Shown here piece after piece: positions 1-8,506 of a DNA stretch of 41,977 bases (the first letter of the stretch is position 1; every line of letters starts with the position of its first letter). Under the pieces are notes generated by a model that was not told the DNA's origin, ran no database searches, and saw only the letters and a list, made by a program, of their open reading frames with translations. Both the position numbers and the translations under genes were made by a program. The stretch is from an uncultured Aquimarina sp. (GTDB lineage: Bacteria; Bacteroidota; Bacteroidia; Flavobacteriales; Flavobacteriaceae): NCBI GenBank assembly GCA_937929895.1, contig CALFUO010000099.1:1-41977 (forward strand), given 5' to 3'.

Positions 1-103
1 ATCATAATTTGTCATATGTCGGCGAAATTTAAGAGTATTTTTGATAATTTCAGTAGACAGTAACACAAAAAAAGATAATTTTAAGAATCTCTTTTTAGTT
101 GAG

Positions 104-119
104 AGTTGTGAGTTGTCAG
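104..119. repeat. Left arm of 16-bp inverted repeat around the four-helix-bundle gene
   Basis: AGTTGTGAGTTGTCAG reads here and its exact reverse complement lies at 510-525, just outside the start codon of the enclosed gene. The left copy sits in a longer run of GTTGTGAG/GTTGTCAG units (about 101-127). Such repeats next to S23-like genes suggest insertion or past mobility; that is inference. Confidence 0.75.
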
Positions 120-133
120 TTGTGAGTATTTCT

Positions 134-502
134 TTATTTTCTCCCATCAATATTTTGTTTATAGTAATTGATGAATCCATTTAACAATTTTCTACACTGA
201 ATGATATTGTCACTTATTTTATGGAATTCTTCTCTACCTATATATTCTAGATCTAATGCTAAGTATAGTTGTGTTTCTAATTCATAAATAGATCCTCTAC
301 TTATGAATAAAAATTGTAACGTGTCTCTTGAAGTTCTTCTTCCACAGCCTTCAGCTATATTTGACGGAATAGAAATAGAACTCCGTCTAATTTGACTTAC
401 TAAGCCGTACAATTCTGATTTAGGAAAAGATTCTGTAACAACATAAATTTCTTTTACTAATTGCCTAGATTCTTTCCATACTTCTAAATCTTTATAATTC
501 AT
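134..502 (-). CDS. Four-helix-bundle protein (S23 / 23S rRNA intervening-sequence family)
   Basis: The 122-residue protein begins MNYKDLEVWKESRQLV and has the family hallmarks: a KDLEVWK-like N-terminus, then FPKSELYGLVSQIRRSS and IPSNIAEGCGR around residues 27-53, and a helical C-terminal half. Members were first found in insertions in 23S rRNA genes and are related to the Avd accessory protein of diversity-generating retroelements. They form pentameric helical barrels thought to bind nucleic acid, but the function of free-standing copies is unknown. It lies directly downstream of metH-N on the same strand and its start codon is only 7 nt from the 510-525 repeat arm. No rRNA or reverse transcriptase is visible nearby. 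Confidence 0.88.
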   Translation of the reverse strand: MNYKDLEVWKESRQLVKEIYVVTESFPKSELYGLVSQIRRSSISIPSNIAEGCGRRTSRDTLQFLFISRGSIYELETQLYLALDLEYIGREEFHKISDNIIQCRKLLNGFINYYKQNIDGRK

Positions 503-509
503 AATGCTT

Positions 510-525
510 CTGACAACTCACAACT
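510..525. repeat. Right arm of 16-bp inverted repeat
   Basis: CTGACAACTCACAACT is the exact reverse complement of 104-119. It occupies the 28-nt gap between the four-helix-bundle start and the metH-N stop, so the enclosed gene has the repeat as its immediate upstream region. Confidence 0.75.
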
Positions 526-530
526 GATAA

Positions 531-1529
531 CTAAATAACCTTAAAACCTCTCGGCTTGTACCCTGATGCTAAATCAGCAATTGCCGTAATATGTGCAGGC
601 GTTGTTCCACAACATCCACCAATAATATTGATTAAGTCTTTATCTAAAAACTCTTTTATCTGAGCAGCCATCTGTTCTGGAGTCTCATCGTACTCTCCAA
701 AAGCATTTGGTAAACCTGCATTGGGGTGTGCAGAAACATTAAACTCTGCCTTATTTGCTAATACTTCTAAATGTGGGGTTAACTGATTTGCTCCTAGAGC
801 ACAATTAAAACCAACACTTAACATTGGAATATGTGATACCGAAACTAAAAAAGCTTCTGCTGTTTGACCCGAAAGAGTTCTACCACTTGCATCTGTAATT
901 GTACCACTTACCATAATAGGAACATCAACACCACGCTGGTCTTTAACTTCTTCTATTGCAAACAATGCTGCTTTAGCATTTAAAGTATCGAAAATTGTCT
1001 CTACTAACAAAAGATCAGATCCACCATCTAATAAAGCTTCTACCTGCTGTTTATAAGCAATTCGTAGATCGTCGAATGTCACTGCTCGATACCCAGGGTC
1101 ATTAACATCTGGAGACATACTAGCAGTACGGTTTGTAGGCCCTATAGAACCTGCGACAAATCTAGGTTTTTCTGGATTTTTAGCTGTAAATTCGTCAGCT
1201 ACTTCTCTGGCAATTTTAGCTGATTCGTAATTTAACTCGTATACTAAATCTTGCATTCCGTAATCTTCCATAGCAATGGTAGTACCCGAAAACGTATTGG
1301 TCTCTGCGATATCTGCTCCGGCCTCGAAATATTTGGCATGAATTTCTTTTATTGCTTTGGGTTGTGTCAGACTTAATAAGTCATTATTTCCTTGTAAAGG
1401 TTGCCCCCAATCCTTAAAACGCTCACCACGATAATCTTCTTCTGTAAATTTATATTGCTGAATCATCGTACCCATTGCACCATCAAGCACAAGGATGCGT
1501 TCTTTTAATATGTCTTGAATCTTTTGCAT
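531..1529 (-). CDS. metH: Homocysteine S-methyltransferase (N-terminal module of split MetH)
   Basis: The 332-residue protein is the homocysteine-binding barrel of cobalamin-dependent methionine synthase: [10 protein letters not shown] near the N-terminus, GFNCALG (Cys about 243) and [11 protein letters not shown] (Cys 306-307), the three zinc-ligand cysteines that activate homocysteine. It stops where full MetH continues into the folate, cobalamin and activation domains. Stand-alone versions are usual in Flavobacteriia, where the remainder is a separate gene, normally adjacent on the same strand. Here the next gene downstream is the four-helix-bundle gene and the window then ends, so the partner is not seen. 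A consensus promoter lies at 1582-1612. Confidence 0.92.
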   Translation of the reverse strand: MQKIQDILKERILVLDGAMGTMIQQYKFTEEDYRGERFKDWGQPLQGNNDLLSLTQPKAIKEIHAKYFEAGADIAETNTFSGTTIAMEDYGMQDLVYELNYESAKIAREVADEFTAKNPEKPRFVAGSIGPTNRTASMSPDVNDPGYRAVTFDDLRIAYKQQVEALLDGGSDLLLVETIFDTLNAKAALFAIEEVKDQRGVDVPIMVSGTITDASGRTLSGQTAEAFLVSVSHIPMLSVGFNCALGANQLTPHLEVLANKAEFNVSAHPNAGLPNAFGEYDETPEQMAAQIKEFLDKDLINIIGGCCGTTPAHITAIADLASGYKPRGFKVI

Positions 1530-1550
1530 AAGCCTTTTGTCGTCTTCATC

Positions 1551-1570
1551 TTTGTTAGATTACTAACAAA
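1551..1570 (-). promoter_or_regulatory. Hairpin in the metH 5' leader
   Basis: TTTGTTAG and CTAACAAA form a perfect 8-bp stem with a 4-nt loop. It falls at the very start of the leader predicted from the promoter at 1582-1612, so it could cap the mRNA or be a protein site. It is too short for any SAM or cobalamin riboswitch. Confidence 0.4.
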
Positions 1571-1581
1571 TAATGAGGCTG

Positions 1582-1612
1582 CAAAGGTACTCTATACCGA
1601 AGATTTTAACAA
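1582..1612 (-). promoter_or_regulatory. Bacteroidetes sigma-A promoter for metH
   Basis: On the minus strand a TTG (1612-1610) is followed by 20 nt and then TACCTTTG (1589-1582), matching the TTG-N19-21-TAnnTTTG consensus. The expected transcription start is about 45 nt upstream of the metH ATG. Confidence 0.7.
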
Positions 1613-1708
1613 GATCGACGATTATATTAATTTTACCTAGAATTTAATAAGTTCTATTTGTGAGCATTCGACAAAAGCTTCATTTTTATTACGATAAAAT
1701 CATTTTTA

Positions 1709-2359
1709 ATGAGCCTATTTAAAAAATTAAAAACAACACCTAGTAAAACGATTTTAGGAATAGAAATATTCTTGCTATTCTTTCTTTTACCTATACTATT
1801 AGCAACTTCTATACCTAAAGAAATAAAATTATTTTCTGTTATGTCTGGTTTAATTTATGTGTTGATTGTTGGTGTTTCTAAGAATAGTTTTCAGAGAATA
1901 ACAATTCAAAAACCATCTAAAGCCTACAGTATAAGAGTGACAGGACTTTCGATAACACTCTTAATTATAGGTGTAGTTGTAATGAAACTGACTCGTCCTG
2001 AAATGCTATTTAATATGCCAACAAACAAACCACAACTATGGGTGGCTATACTTTGTGTTTATGCTTTTATTTCTGTTTTTGCACAAGAATTATTGTATAG
2101 AAGATTCTTTTTCAATAGGTATAGAGGCTTCTTTTCTGATAAAAAGTTACTGTTCTTTGTAAACGTTATTTGTTTTTCATTATGCCACTTATTTCTGCAT
2201 ACAACTTGGGTATTAGCAGTTACAGCAGTAGGAGGAGCTCTTTTTGCATATACATATACAAAAGAAAAGAGTTTATTTTGGACTTGTGTAGAACATGCCC
2301 TCTATGGCAATATTTTGTTTTCTATAGGAATTGGGTCCGAATTAGCCTTCCCTAGTTAA
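1709..2359 (+). CDS. CPBP-family intramembrane protease-like protein
   Basis: The 216-residue polytopic membrane protein has hydrophobic segments near residues 18-35, 42-56, 75-92, 108-124 and across the C-terminal half. The CPBP (Abi, Rce1-like) signature is recognisable: QELLYRRFFF for motif 1 (normally EExxxR), FSLCHLFLH for motif 2 (FxxxH), and a later HALYGNILF for motif 3. The first glutamate of motif 1 is glutamine here, leaving one Glu, an Arg and the histidines. Family members cleave within membranes or act in immunity and prenyl-protein processing; no substrate can be inferred. It is monocistronic, divergent from metH, and ends in a bidirectional terminator. Confidence 0.8.
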   Translation: MSLFKKLKTTPSKTILGIEIFLLFFLLPILLATSIPKEIKLFSVMSGLIYVLIVGVSKNSFQRITIQKPSKAYSIRVTGLSITLLIIGVVVMKLTRPEMLFNMPTNKPQLWVAILCVYAFISVFAQELLYRRFFFNRYRGFFSDKKLLFFVNVICFSLCHLFLHTTWVLAVTAVGGALFAYTYTKEKSLFWTCVEHALYGNILFSIGIGSELAFPS

Positions 2360-2400
2360 AAAATAAGCCCCGTAAATTTTCATTACGAGACTTATTTTTT
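2358..2400. terminator. Bidirectional rho-independent terminator
   Basis: AAAAAATAAG (2358-2367) pairs with CTTATTTTTT (2391-2400), and CGTAA (2371-2375) with TTACG (2383-2387), with three unpaired or weak positions between. It has A/T runs on both sides and separates the convergent genes ending at 2359 and 2430. Confidence 0.75.
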
Positions 2401-2429
2401 GATTCCTGTTTTATATTTCGATGTATGAA

Positions 2430-3005
2430 CTAGTTCATTTTCAAACTTACATCATCAATCCAATAGGTTCCTTTTCTATTATCAAAACCAATCACAAGGT
2501 TCATATTTTTAAAATCTACTTTCTTACCTTTTTTTCCTTCTGCAATAAAGGTATGTGTAATATTTACCCAATCTCCAGCAGATTTAAAATCAAATTTTTC
2601 ACTAAAAATAGCACCCCAAGGATATTTACCTCCTGTTTCTGTAGATGAGTATATAGAAAGAAACACTTTATCTTCTATAAATCTAGATTTCACCCAAAGA
2701 CTAAGAGTGTATTCTTTTCCCTTTTTCAATTTTAATTCTCTTCTGCGTAAAGATGCCTTATTCCCTGCTCCATCTTTCGTGTTTTGTTTCACACGAGCTC
2801 TAAAAGAATTAGAATCGGTTCTTCCGCTTTTAGTATCGAAGTCAAATATTACTTCTGGTTTACCACCATCTTTTGGAGACCCCCAAGCCCCATATTTCCA
2901 ATCTTGATGTGGTGTTTGAAATGAACGGTTGGTGGTAATTAATTCTTGTGCACTTACGGTTAAAGTGAAAAGAATACCTATCGTTAATAGTAATTTTGTC
3001 TTCAT
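2430..3005 (-). CDS. Secreted carbohydrate-binding-module-like protein
   Basis: The 191-residue protein has a signal peptide ending VSAQE near residue 20. A single beta-rich domain follows, with the pattern of CBM4/9/22-type galactose-binding-like folds: an early aromatic stretch (WKYGAWG), central ARVKQ and LRRRELKLKKGKEYTLSLWVKS, then DWVNITHTF and the closing TYWIDDVSLK. No catalytic domain and no T9SS tail is present. It probably binds polysaccharide or supports a surface complex. It is divergently arranged with an AraC-type sugar-sensor-like regulator, which is its likely controller (inference). Confidence 0.7.
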   Translation of the reverse strand: MKTKLLLTIGILFTLTVSAQELITTNRSFQTPHQDWKYGAWGSPKDGGKPEVIFDFDTKSGRTDSNSFRARVKQNTKDGAGNKASLRRRELKLKKGKEYTLSLWVKSRFIEDKVFLSIYSSTETGGKYPWGAIFSEKFDFKSAGDWVNITHTFIAEGKKGKKVDFKNMNLVIGFDNRKGTYWIDDVSLKMN

Positions 3006-3149
3006 AAATAGTAATTTATAGTTCGTTAGTCTAGTTACAACTTATATGCCAAATATCTAAAAAAATACATAAACAGTGCATAGGATCTGCGCAAAACATA
3101 GTTTTATCGACAAAATAACTACCTTTAACAGTAGATACCTTTTTCAATT

Positions 3150-4040
3150 ATGAAAAATAACACACAACATAAACCTAGTTTAGAATTTTTAGCTCCAGCT
3201 ATAGGGCAATCACTTATCTATAATAGATTCGATGCAGATCATAAAAACACTAAACCAATTTGGCACTATCACCCTGAGATCGAAATAGTTTACGTAAACG
3301 AAGGTTCTGGAAAACGTCAAATAGGTAGCCATGTATCTTACTATAACGATGGTGATCTTATCTTAATTGGCTCTAATTTACCTCATTGCGGATTTACAGA
3401 TGTTTTTTCTGCTAAAAGAAATGAAACTGTAATACAAATGTTACCCGAATTTCTTGGGCAATCTTTTTTTGATGTAGCCGAAATGCAACCTCTAAAGAGT
3501 TTATTGAAACGAGCTAAACAAGGGTTATCTTTCTATGGAAATACAAAAACAGAAATTGGTGATATTATTGAAAATATGATGAACCAAACTCCTTTTGAAC
3601 GAATTCTTGAAATTCTTAGGGTTTTAAAAAAATTAGAAGCTAGTGAAGAATACCACATTCTAAATGCAGATGGATTTATTTTAAAAGCTGAAGCACAAGA
3701 TAATAGTAGAATAAATGACGTCTTTAATTATGTGCAAACACATTTTAAAGATCAGATTCCTGTTGATGATATTTCAAAGTATGTGAATATGACTACACCT
3801 GCTTTTTGTAGATATTTTAAAAAAGTAACTCACAAAACGTTTACACAATTCGTAAATGAATACCGTTTGGTACATGCTACGAAATTACTAAGTGAACAAA
3901 ATGATAGTATTCAAAACATTTGTTTCGAATGCGGATTCAATAACTTCTCACACTTCAATAAACAGTTTAAACAATATACTGGTAAAACCCCTAGAGAATA
4001 TAGAAAATCATTGAACTTTGAAGTAACAGAAGAATACTAG
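3150..4040 (+). CDS. AraC-family transcriptional regulator (cupin plus HTH)
   Basis: In this 296-residue protein the N-terminal half is a cupin sensor (IWHYHPEIEIVYVNEGSG near residues 37-54, then GDLILIGSNLPH). The C-terminal ~100 residues carry two helix-turn-helix motifs (VDDISKYVNMTTPAFCRYFKK and IQNICFECGFNNFSHFNKQF) and the family ending TGKTPREYRK. Proteins of this architecture usually sense a sugar or metabolite. The divergent gene for a secreted carbohydrate-binding-like protein is 144 bp away and a plausible target. A near-consensus minus-7 box TACCTTTA (3120-3127) lies upstream of the ATG. Confidence 0.9.
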   Translation: MKNNTQHKPSLEFLAPAIGQSLIYNRFDADHKNTKPIWHYHPEIEIVYVNEGSGKRQIGSHVSYYNDGDLILIGSNLPHCGFTDVFSAKRNETVIQMLPEFLGQSFFDVAEMQPLKSLLKRAKQGLSFYGNTKTEIGDIIENMMNQTPFERILEILRVLKKLEASEEYHILNADGFILKAEAQDNSRINDVFNYVQTHFKDQIPVDDISKYVNMTTPAFCRYFKKVTHKTFTQFVNEYRLVHATKLLSEQNDSIQNICFECGFNNFSHFNKQFKQYTGKTPREYRKSLNFEVTEEY

Positions 4041-4101
4041 GATAGAAAATTCAAAATATTACTGGATATATCTATTCAAATTCAACTAAAGATATTAAGC
4101 C

Positions 4102-4137
4102 AAGAAAAGTAACCTATACTTATAGGTTACTTTTCTT
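4102..4137. terminator. Bidirectional terminator, 17-bp perfect stem
   Basis: Positions 4102-4118 pair perfectly with 4121-4137, with A-rich and T-rich outer ends. It lies between the convergent AraC gene (end 4040) and ytxJ (end 4164) and can serve both. Confidence 0.85.
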
Positions 4138-4163
4138 TATTTACCTATAGAATTGAAATATCT

Positions 4164-4541
4164 CTATTTGATCTCTCTTGCTGAAATACTATGATGGGAA
4201 TCATGATATACCACTACTCCGTTTTTAACAACTATTAATTGTGGAGACTGATGAGCTACACCAAACTTTTCTGCAATTTTTAGTGATACTGGTCGATAAT
4301 TCAGTAAATCTAAATAATACAAATCAGCATTTGTATCTAAATCGTATTCAGATTCTAATTGTTTAATTACCATACTACTTATTCCACAACGTGTGGAATG
4401 CTTAAAAATCGCTTGTGTCTTTTCTTTAGATTTTTCCTTAATAACATCTAACTCTTCTATAGAGGTAAGTGGAATCCACGGAAACGATTGTTTCTCTTCG
4501 TTCTCATTTTTCCCACCTTTTAAAAAATCAAATAATCCCAT
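4164..4541 (-). CDS. ytxJ: Bacillithiol-system redox protein YtxJ
   Basis: The 125-residue protein has a thioredoxin-like fold with FKHSTRCGISSMV around residues 46-58, the single-cysteine YtxJ motif (monothiol bacilliredoxin-like), and a later SPQLIVVKNG strand. Members are found in organisms that use bacillithiol, including Bacteroidota, and are proposed to reverse S-bacillithiolation in the cytoplasm. The N-terminus (MGLFDFLKGGKNENEEK) is a short charged extension. It is downstream of the ferredoxin gene on the same strand, but a strong terminator separates them, so it probably has its own promoter. Confidence 0.88.
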   Translation of the reverse strand: MGLFDFLKGGKNENEEKQSFPWIPLTSIEELDVIKEKSKEKTQAIFKHSTRCGISSMVIKQLESEYDLDTNADLYYLDLLNYRPVSLKIAEKFGVAHQSPQLIVVKNGVVVYHDSHHSISAREIK

Positions 4542-4593
4542 ATACTTTTTATTTACCAGTCGGTTTAAATTCTATTCGATTACAACTAAAATG

Positions 4594-4623
4594 AAAAAAG
4601 CTGCCCGAAATCGAACAGCTTTT
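4594..4623 (-). terminator. Rho-independent terminator of the ferredoxin gene
   Basis: On the minus strand AAAAGCTG (4623-4616) pairs with CAGCTTTT (4603-4596), followed by more T residues (the A-run 4594-4599 on the plus strand). It lies 25 nt beyond the ferredoxin stop codon. Confidence 0.8.
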
Positions 4624-4647
4624 GGCTTATTTTTAACGCTAACCCAA

Positions 4648-5054
<407 letters not shown>

Positions 5055-5061
5055 ATATTAG

Positions 5062-6120
5062 ATGACTTTAAACGATAGAATTATTGCTTTTGCAGCTTTA
5101 GGAGACTTTTTACGCCAATTCGATGGCGAAAAACCTATTCCACAAAACGATATTATTCACAACGATCTTTTCTTTGAAAAATTTGTAGCTGCTATTCATA
5201 GTGCTAAACATTATAATAACTGGTTTTTAGAAAAAGAAGTCATTTTCTCTTTCCAACAATGGGCACAAGCTTTAACTAATGAAAATCTCGAAACTTGGCT
5301 TTCGAATTATGATTTAGGAATCATGCAGCCCAAAACTATTGGAATTGTGATGGCTGGAAATATTCCGTTAGTTGGTTTTCATGATTTACTCAGCATTTTA
5401 ATTACAGGGCATAAGGTATTGATAAAACTATCGTCGTCAGACAATAAATTAATTCCGTTATGTTGCGAATACTTAATAGCTATAAACAAAAATTTCAAAG
5501 ATTTTATTACCATTACTAAAGATCAATTAAAAGATTTTGATGGTGTTATTGCAACAGGTAGTAATAACACTGCTAGATATTTCGAACATTATTTTGGAAA
5601 GTATCCTAATATCATCAGAAAAAATAGAAATTCTATTGCTGTATTAACTGGTAACGAATCTACAGAAGATCTAGAGGCTTTAGGCGAGGATATTTTTAGA
5701 TATTTTGGTTTAGGCTGTAGAAGTGTATCTAAACTATTTGTACCAAATGATTATAATTTTGATACTTTCTTTAAATCAATTTATAAACACAATGATTTAT
5801 TAAATAACGACAAGTACACCAATAATTACGACTACAATAAAGCCGTTTATTTAATGAGTGAATACAAAATGCTAGATAATGGTTTCTTAATTATAAAAGA
5901 AGATGAGAGCCATGCCTCCCCTATAGGAAGTGTATTTTATGAATTCTATGAGGATGAAGAATCTCTTTCTGAACGTCTAAAAAATGACGAAGAAAAACTT
6001 CAATGTGTCGTTAATTTCCCAAGCAACTCAAAGCATGTTTCATTCGGCGAAACGCAAAAGCCCTCGCTTAACGATTATGCCGATGGAGTAGATACTATAG
6101 ATTTTTTGTTAAAAATTTAG
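5062..6120 (+). CDS. LuxC-like acyl-CoA reductase
   Basis: The 352-residue cytoplasmic protein resembles the LuxC / acyl-CoA reductase family of the aldehyde-dehydrogenase superfamily. It has a helical N-terminal part, then GIVMAGNIPLVGFHDLLSIL near residues 93-112, KVLIKLSSSD, IATGSNNTARYFEHYFG near 168-184, and FRYFGLGCRSVSKLFVP near 217-233 with the probable catalytic Cys in GLGCRS. It would reduce a fatty acyl-CoA to the aldehyde with NAD(P)H. It starts about 35 nt after the predicted transcription start and is followed, after 138 nt, by serC. The link to serine genes is a conserved flavobacterial neighbourhood rather than an obvious pathway. Confidence 0.85.
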   Translation: MTLNDRIIAFAALGDFLRQFDGEKPIPQNDIIHNDLFFEKFVAAIHSAKHYNNWFLEKEVIFSFQQWAQALTNENLETWLSNYDLGIMQPKTIGIVMAGNIPLVGFHDLLSILITGHKVLIKLSSSDNKLIPLCCEYLIAINKNFKDFITITKDQLKDFDGVIATGSNNTARYFEHYFGKYPNIIRKNRNSIAVLTGNESTEDLEALGEDIFRYFGLGCRSVSKLFVPNDYNFDTFFKSIYKHNDLLNNDKYTNNYDYNKAVYLMSEYKMLDNGFLIIKEDESHASPIGSVFYEFYEDEESLSERLKNDEEKLQCVVNFPSNSKHVSFGETQKPSLNDYADGVDTIDFLLKI

Positions 6121-6148
6121 TGAATAAAATTTCAAAAAAACATGGTGA

Positions 6149-6237
6149 TAAGGAAGATTATTAAGACCTTTGTCGCTTCCTTACAGGAAAATTTGTAAAC
6201 TCAACATTGAAAAAATTTAAGCCTTATCTTTTAAGGT
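6149..6237 (+). promoter_or_regulatory. Two hairpins in the leader of serC
   Basis: TAAGGAAG (6149-6156) pairs with CTTCCTTA (6176-6183). GCCTTA (6221-6226) pairs with TAAGGT (6232-6237), followed by AGTTTTT. The second looks like a weak terminator or attenuator just before serC. No known riboswitch is recognised. Confidence 0.35.
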
Positions 6238-6258
6238 AGTTTTTATAATTAAGGACGA

Positions 6259-7323
6259 ATGAAGAAACATAATTTTAGCGCAGGACCTTGTATTTTACCA
6301 CAAGAAGTATTTCAAAAAGCTTCTCAAGCAGTATTAAATTTCAACGATTCTGGTCTTTCCATTTTAGAAATTTCTCACAGAAGTAAAGACTTCGTAGATG
6401 TAATGGAAAAAGCTCGTGAGTTAGCGTTAGAGTTATTAGGGTTACAAGGACAAGGGTACAAAGCTTTATTCCTGCAAGGTGGGGCTAGCACCCAATTCTT
6501 AATGGCTGCTTATAACTTATTAAAAACTAAAGCTGGATATGTAAATACAGGTTCATGGAGTTCTAAAGCTATCAAAGAAGCTAAATTATTCGGAGAAGTA
6601 GTAGAAGTAGCTTCTTCTGCAGATGCAAATTTCAAATATATCCCTAAAGGATATACAGTTCCTGAAGATTTAGATTACTTACATCTTACGAGTAACAATA
6701 CTATTTTCGGAACTCAAATTAAAGATTTCCCTACTACTGATGTGCCATTAATTTGTGACATGAGTAGTGACATTTTCTCTCGTCAATTAGATTTCTCTAA
6801 ATTCGGAATTATCTATGCTGGAGCTCAGAAAAACATGGGGCCTGCAGGTACTACTTTAGTGGTAGTTAGAGAAGATATTCTTAAGGAAATCGGACGTAAG
6901 ATTCCTTCTATGTTAGACTATAAAGTGCATATTAGCAAAGGGTCTATGTTCAACACTCCTCCCGTTTTTCCTGTTTACGTTTCTATGTTAACAATGGAGT
7001 GGTTAAAAGCTAAAGGTGGAATCGCAGCTATCGAAGAAGAAAACGAGAAGAAAGCTAACCTTATTTATTCTGAAATTGACTTAAATCCATTATTCGAAGG
7101 ATTTGCTGCTAAAGAAGATCGTTCGATGATGAATGCTACTTTTAACTTAACTAACGGAGATCTGAAAGAGACTTTCGATGCTATGCTAAAAGAAGGCGGA
7201 ATCAATGGTGCTAATGGACACAGAAGTGTTGGTGGATACCGTGCTTCTATGTACAATGCTATGACTATCGAAAGCGTTGGTGCTTTAGTAGATATCATGA
7301 GTGATTTAGAGCGTAAAGCTTAA
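6259..7323 (+). CDS. serC: Phosphoserine aminotransferase
   Basis: The 354-residue protein begins MKKHNFSAGPCILP, the family start, with GGASTQF near residue 74 for phosphate binding, TSNNTIFGTQ, and the PLP lysine in YAGAQKNMGPAG (about residue 194). It converts 3-phosphohydroxypyruvate and glutamate to phosphoserine and 2-oxoglutarate, the second step of serine synthesis, and can also serve pyridoxine synthesis. serA follows after 84 nt and serB lies at 17.9-19.2 kb. Length is normal for the family. Confidence 0.96.
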   Translation: MKKHNFSAGPCILPQEVFQKASQAVLNFNDSGLSILEISHRSKDFVDVMEKARELALELLGLQGQGYKALFLQGGASTQFLMAAYNLLKTKAGYVNTGSWSSKAIKEAKLFGEVVEVASSADANFKYIPKGYTVPEDLDYLHLTSNNTIFGTQIKDFPTTDVPLICDMSSDIFSRQLDFSKFGIIYAGAQKNMGPAGTTLVVVREDILKEIGRKIPSMLDYKVHISKGSMFNTPPVFPVYVSMLTMEWLKAKGGIAAIEEENEKKANLIYSEIDLNPLFEGFAAKEDRSMMNATFNLTNGDLKETFDAMLKEGGINGANGHRSVGGYRASMYNAMTIESVGALVDIMSDLERKA

Positions 7324-7344
7324 TCCTACTAATTGATTATAAAT

Positions 7345-7364
7345 CCCAATTTTTGGGTTAACCC
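7345..7364 (+). promoter_or_regulatory. Alternative hairpins between serC and serA
   Basis: CCCAA (7345-7349) can pair with TTGGG (7353-7357), while the same GGG also belongs to the palindrome GGGTTAACCC (7355-7364). The two pairings exclude each other. Both are short, so this may be no more than a weak intercistronic signal. Confidence 0.3.
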
Positions 7365-7407
7365 TGAATTAAATCGTACGACTAAGTACACAAATCCATA
7401 TTTCTAA

Positions 7408-8358
7408 ATGAAAATTTTAGCAAACGACGGAATTTCACAAAGCGGTATAGACGCTTTAACAAAAGCTGGTTTTGAAGTAAGTACTACAACAGTAGCCCAA
7501 GAGCAGTTAATCAATTATATTAATGATAACGACATCGTAGTACTTTTAGTAAGAAGTGCTACCAAAGTTCGTCAAGATCTTATCGATGCTTGTCCTGGTT
7601 TAAAAATCATCGGTCGTGGTGGTGTTGGTATGGATAATATCGATGTAGAATATGCTCGCGAAAAAGGGCTTTCTGTAATCAATACACCTGCAGCTTCTTC
7701 AGAATCTGTAGCAGAATTAGTATTTGCTCACTTATACGGAGGTGTTCGCTTCTTATACGATGCTAACCGTAACATGCCTTTAGAAGGAGAAACTAACTTC
7801 AAAGGTTTAAAGAAGGCTTATGCTAAAGGATTAGAGTTAAAAGGTAAAACTTTAGGTGTAATTGGTTTTGGTCGTATTGGTCAAGCTACAGCTCGTATCG
7901 CTTTAGGTGTAGGTATGAAAGTTATTTACTTTGATCCATTTACTAAAGAGGCAGAATTATCATTAAGTTTCTATGATGGCCAAACTGTTTCTTTTAAATT
8001 AGAAAGCAACAGTAAGGAAGAAGTATTACAACAATCAGATTTCATAAGCTTACATGTACCTGCCCAAAAAGAGTATGTAATCGGTAAACCTGAATTCGAA
8101 TTAATGAAAAAAGGTAGTGCTATCGTAAATGCTGCTCGTGGTGGCGTAATCGACGAAGTTGCTTTAGTTGACGCTTTAGAAAGTGGTAAATTAGCTTTTG
8201 CTGGTTTAGATACTTTTGAAAATGAGCCTAAGCCTGAAATCAAATTATTAATGCATAACAAGATTTCTTTAACTCCACACATCGGTGCTGCTACTTTAGA
8301 AGCTCAAGATCGTATTGGAGAAGAATTAGCTAGCCAAATTGTTTCAATTTTAAAGTAA
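7408..8358 (+). CDS. serA: D-3-phosphoglycerate dehydrogenase, short form without ACT domain
   Basis: The 316-residue protein of the D-2-hydroxyacid dehydrogenase family has VLLVRSATKV and GRGGVGMDNID in the substrate domain, VIGFGRIGQATA (about 151-162) for NAD binding, and the catalytic set Arg244 (NAARGGVID), Glu271 (TFENEP) and His291 (TPHIGA). It oxidises 3-phosphoglycerate as the first step of serine synthesis. It lacks the C-terminal ACT domain that gives serine feedback inhibition in long SerA. Assignment to serA rather than another hydroxyacid dehydrogenase rests on its position after serC. A strong terminator follows. Confidence 0.92.
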   Translation: MKILANDGISQSGIDALTKAGFEVSTTTVAQEQLINYINDNDIVVLLVRSATKVRQDLIDACPGLKIIGRGGVGMDNIDVEYAREKGLSVINTPAASSESVAELVFAHLYGGVRFLYDANRNMPLEGETNFKGLKKAYAKGLELKGKTLGVIGFGRIGQATARIALGVGMKVIYFDPFTKEAELSLSFYDGQTVSFKLESNSKEEVLQQSDFISLHVPAQKEYVIGKPEFELMKKGSAIVNAARGGVIDEVALVDALESGKLAFAGLDTFENEPKPEIKLLMHNKISLTPHIGAATLEAQDRIGEELASQIVSILK

Positions 8359-8391
8359 ATTTGTATTAATTTTAAGTTGCAATAAAATTAC

Positions 8392-8423
8392 AGCCGTTAA
8401 TCTCTTTGATTAGCGGCTTTTTT
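8392..8423 (+). terminator. Rho-independent terminator of serC-serA
   Basis: AGCCGTTAATC (8392-8402) pairs with GATTAGCGGCT (8408-8418) with one G-U pair and a 5-nt loop, followed by six T residues. It lies 33 nt after the serA stop. Confidence 0.9.
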
Positions 8424-8506
8424 ACTTTCATCGTTTTTTTATATTATAACAACGATAAATATTACCAAATCTTTTAGAAAAAAAATCCACAACGCTATGT
8501 CCAAAA

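Noticed and set aside
1-66. Open minus-strand frame running off the left edge (GTG at 66-64, then LSTEIIKNTLKFRR)
   Set aside because: Only 22 codons are visible, the start would be GTG, and it does not match the expected second half of MetH. Possibly the start of a gene outside the window, but not supportable here.
1551-1570. Riboswitch upstream of metH
   Set aside because: Only an 8-bp hairpin is seen in a leader of about 45 nt, too small for SAM or cobalamin riboswitches.
2170-2355. 61-codon plus-strand frame inside the CPBP gene
   Set aside because: Shadow of the CPBP gene in another frame, without gene-like features.
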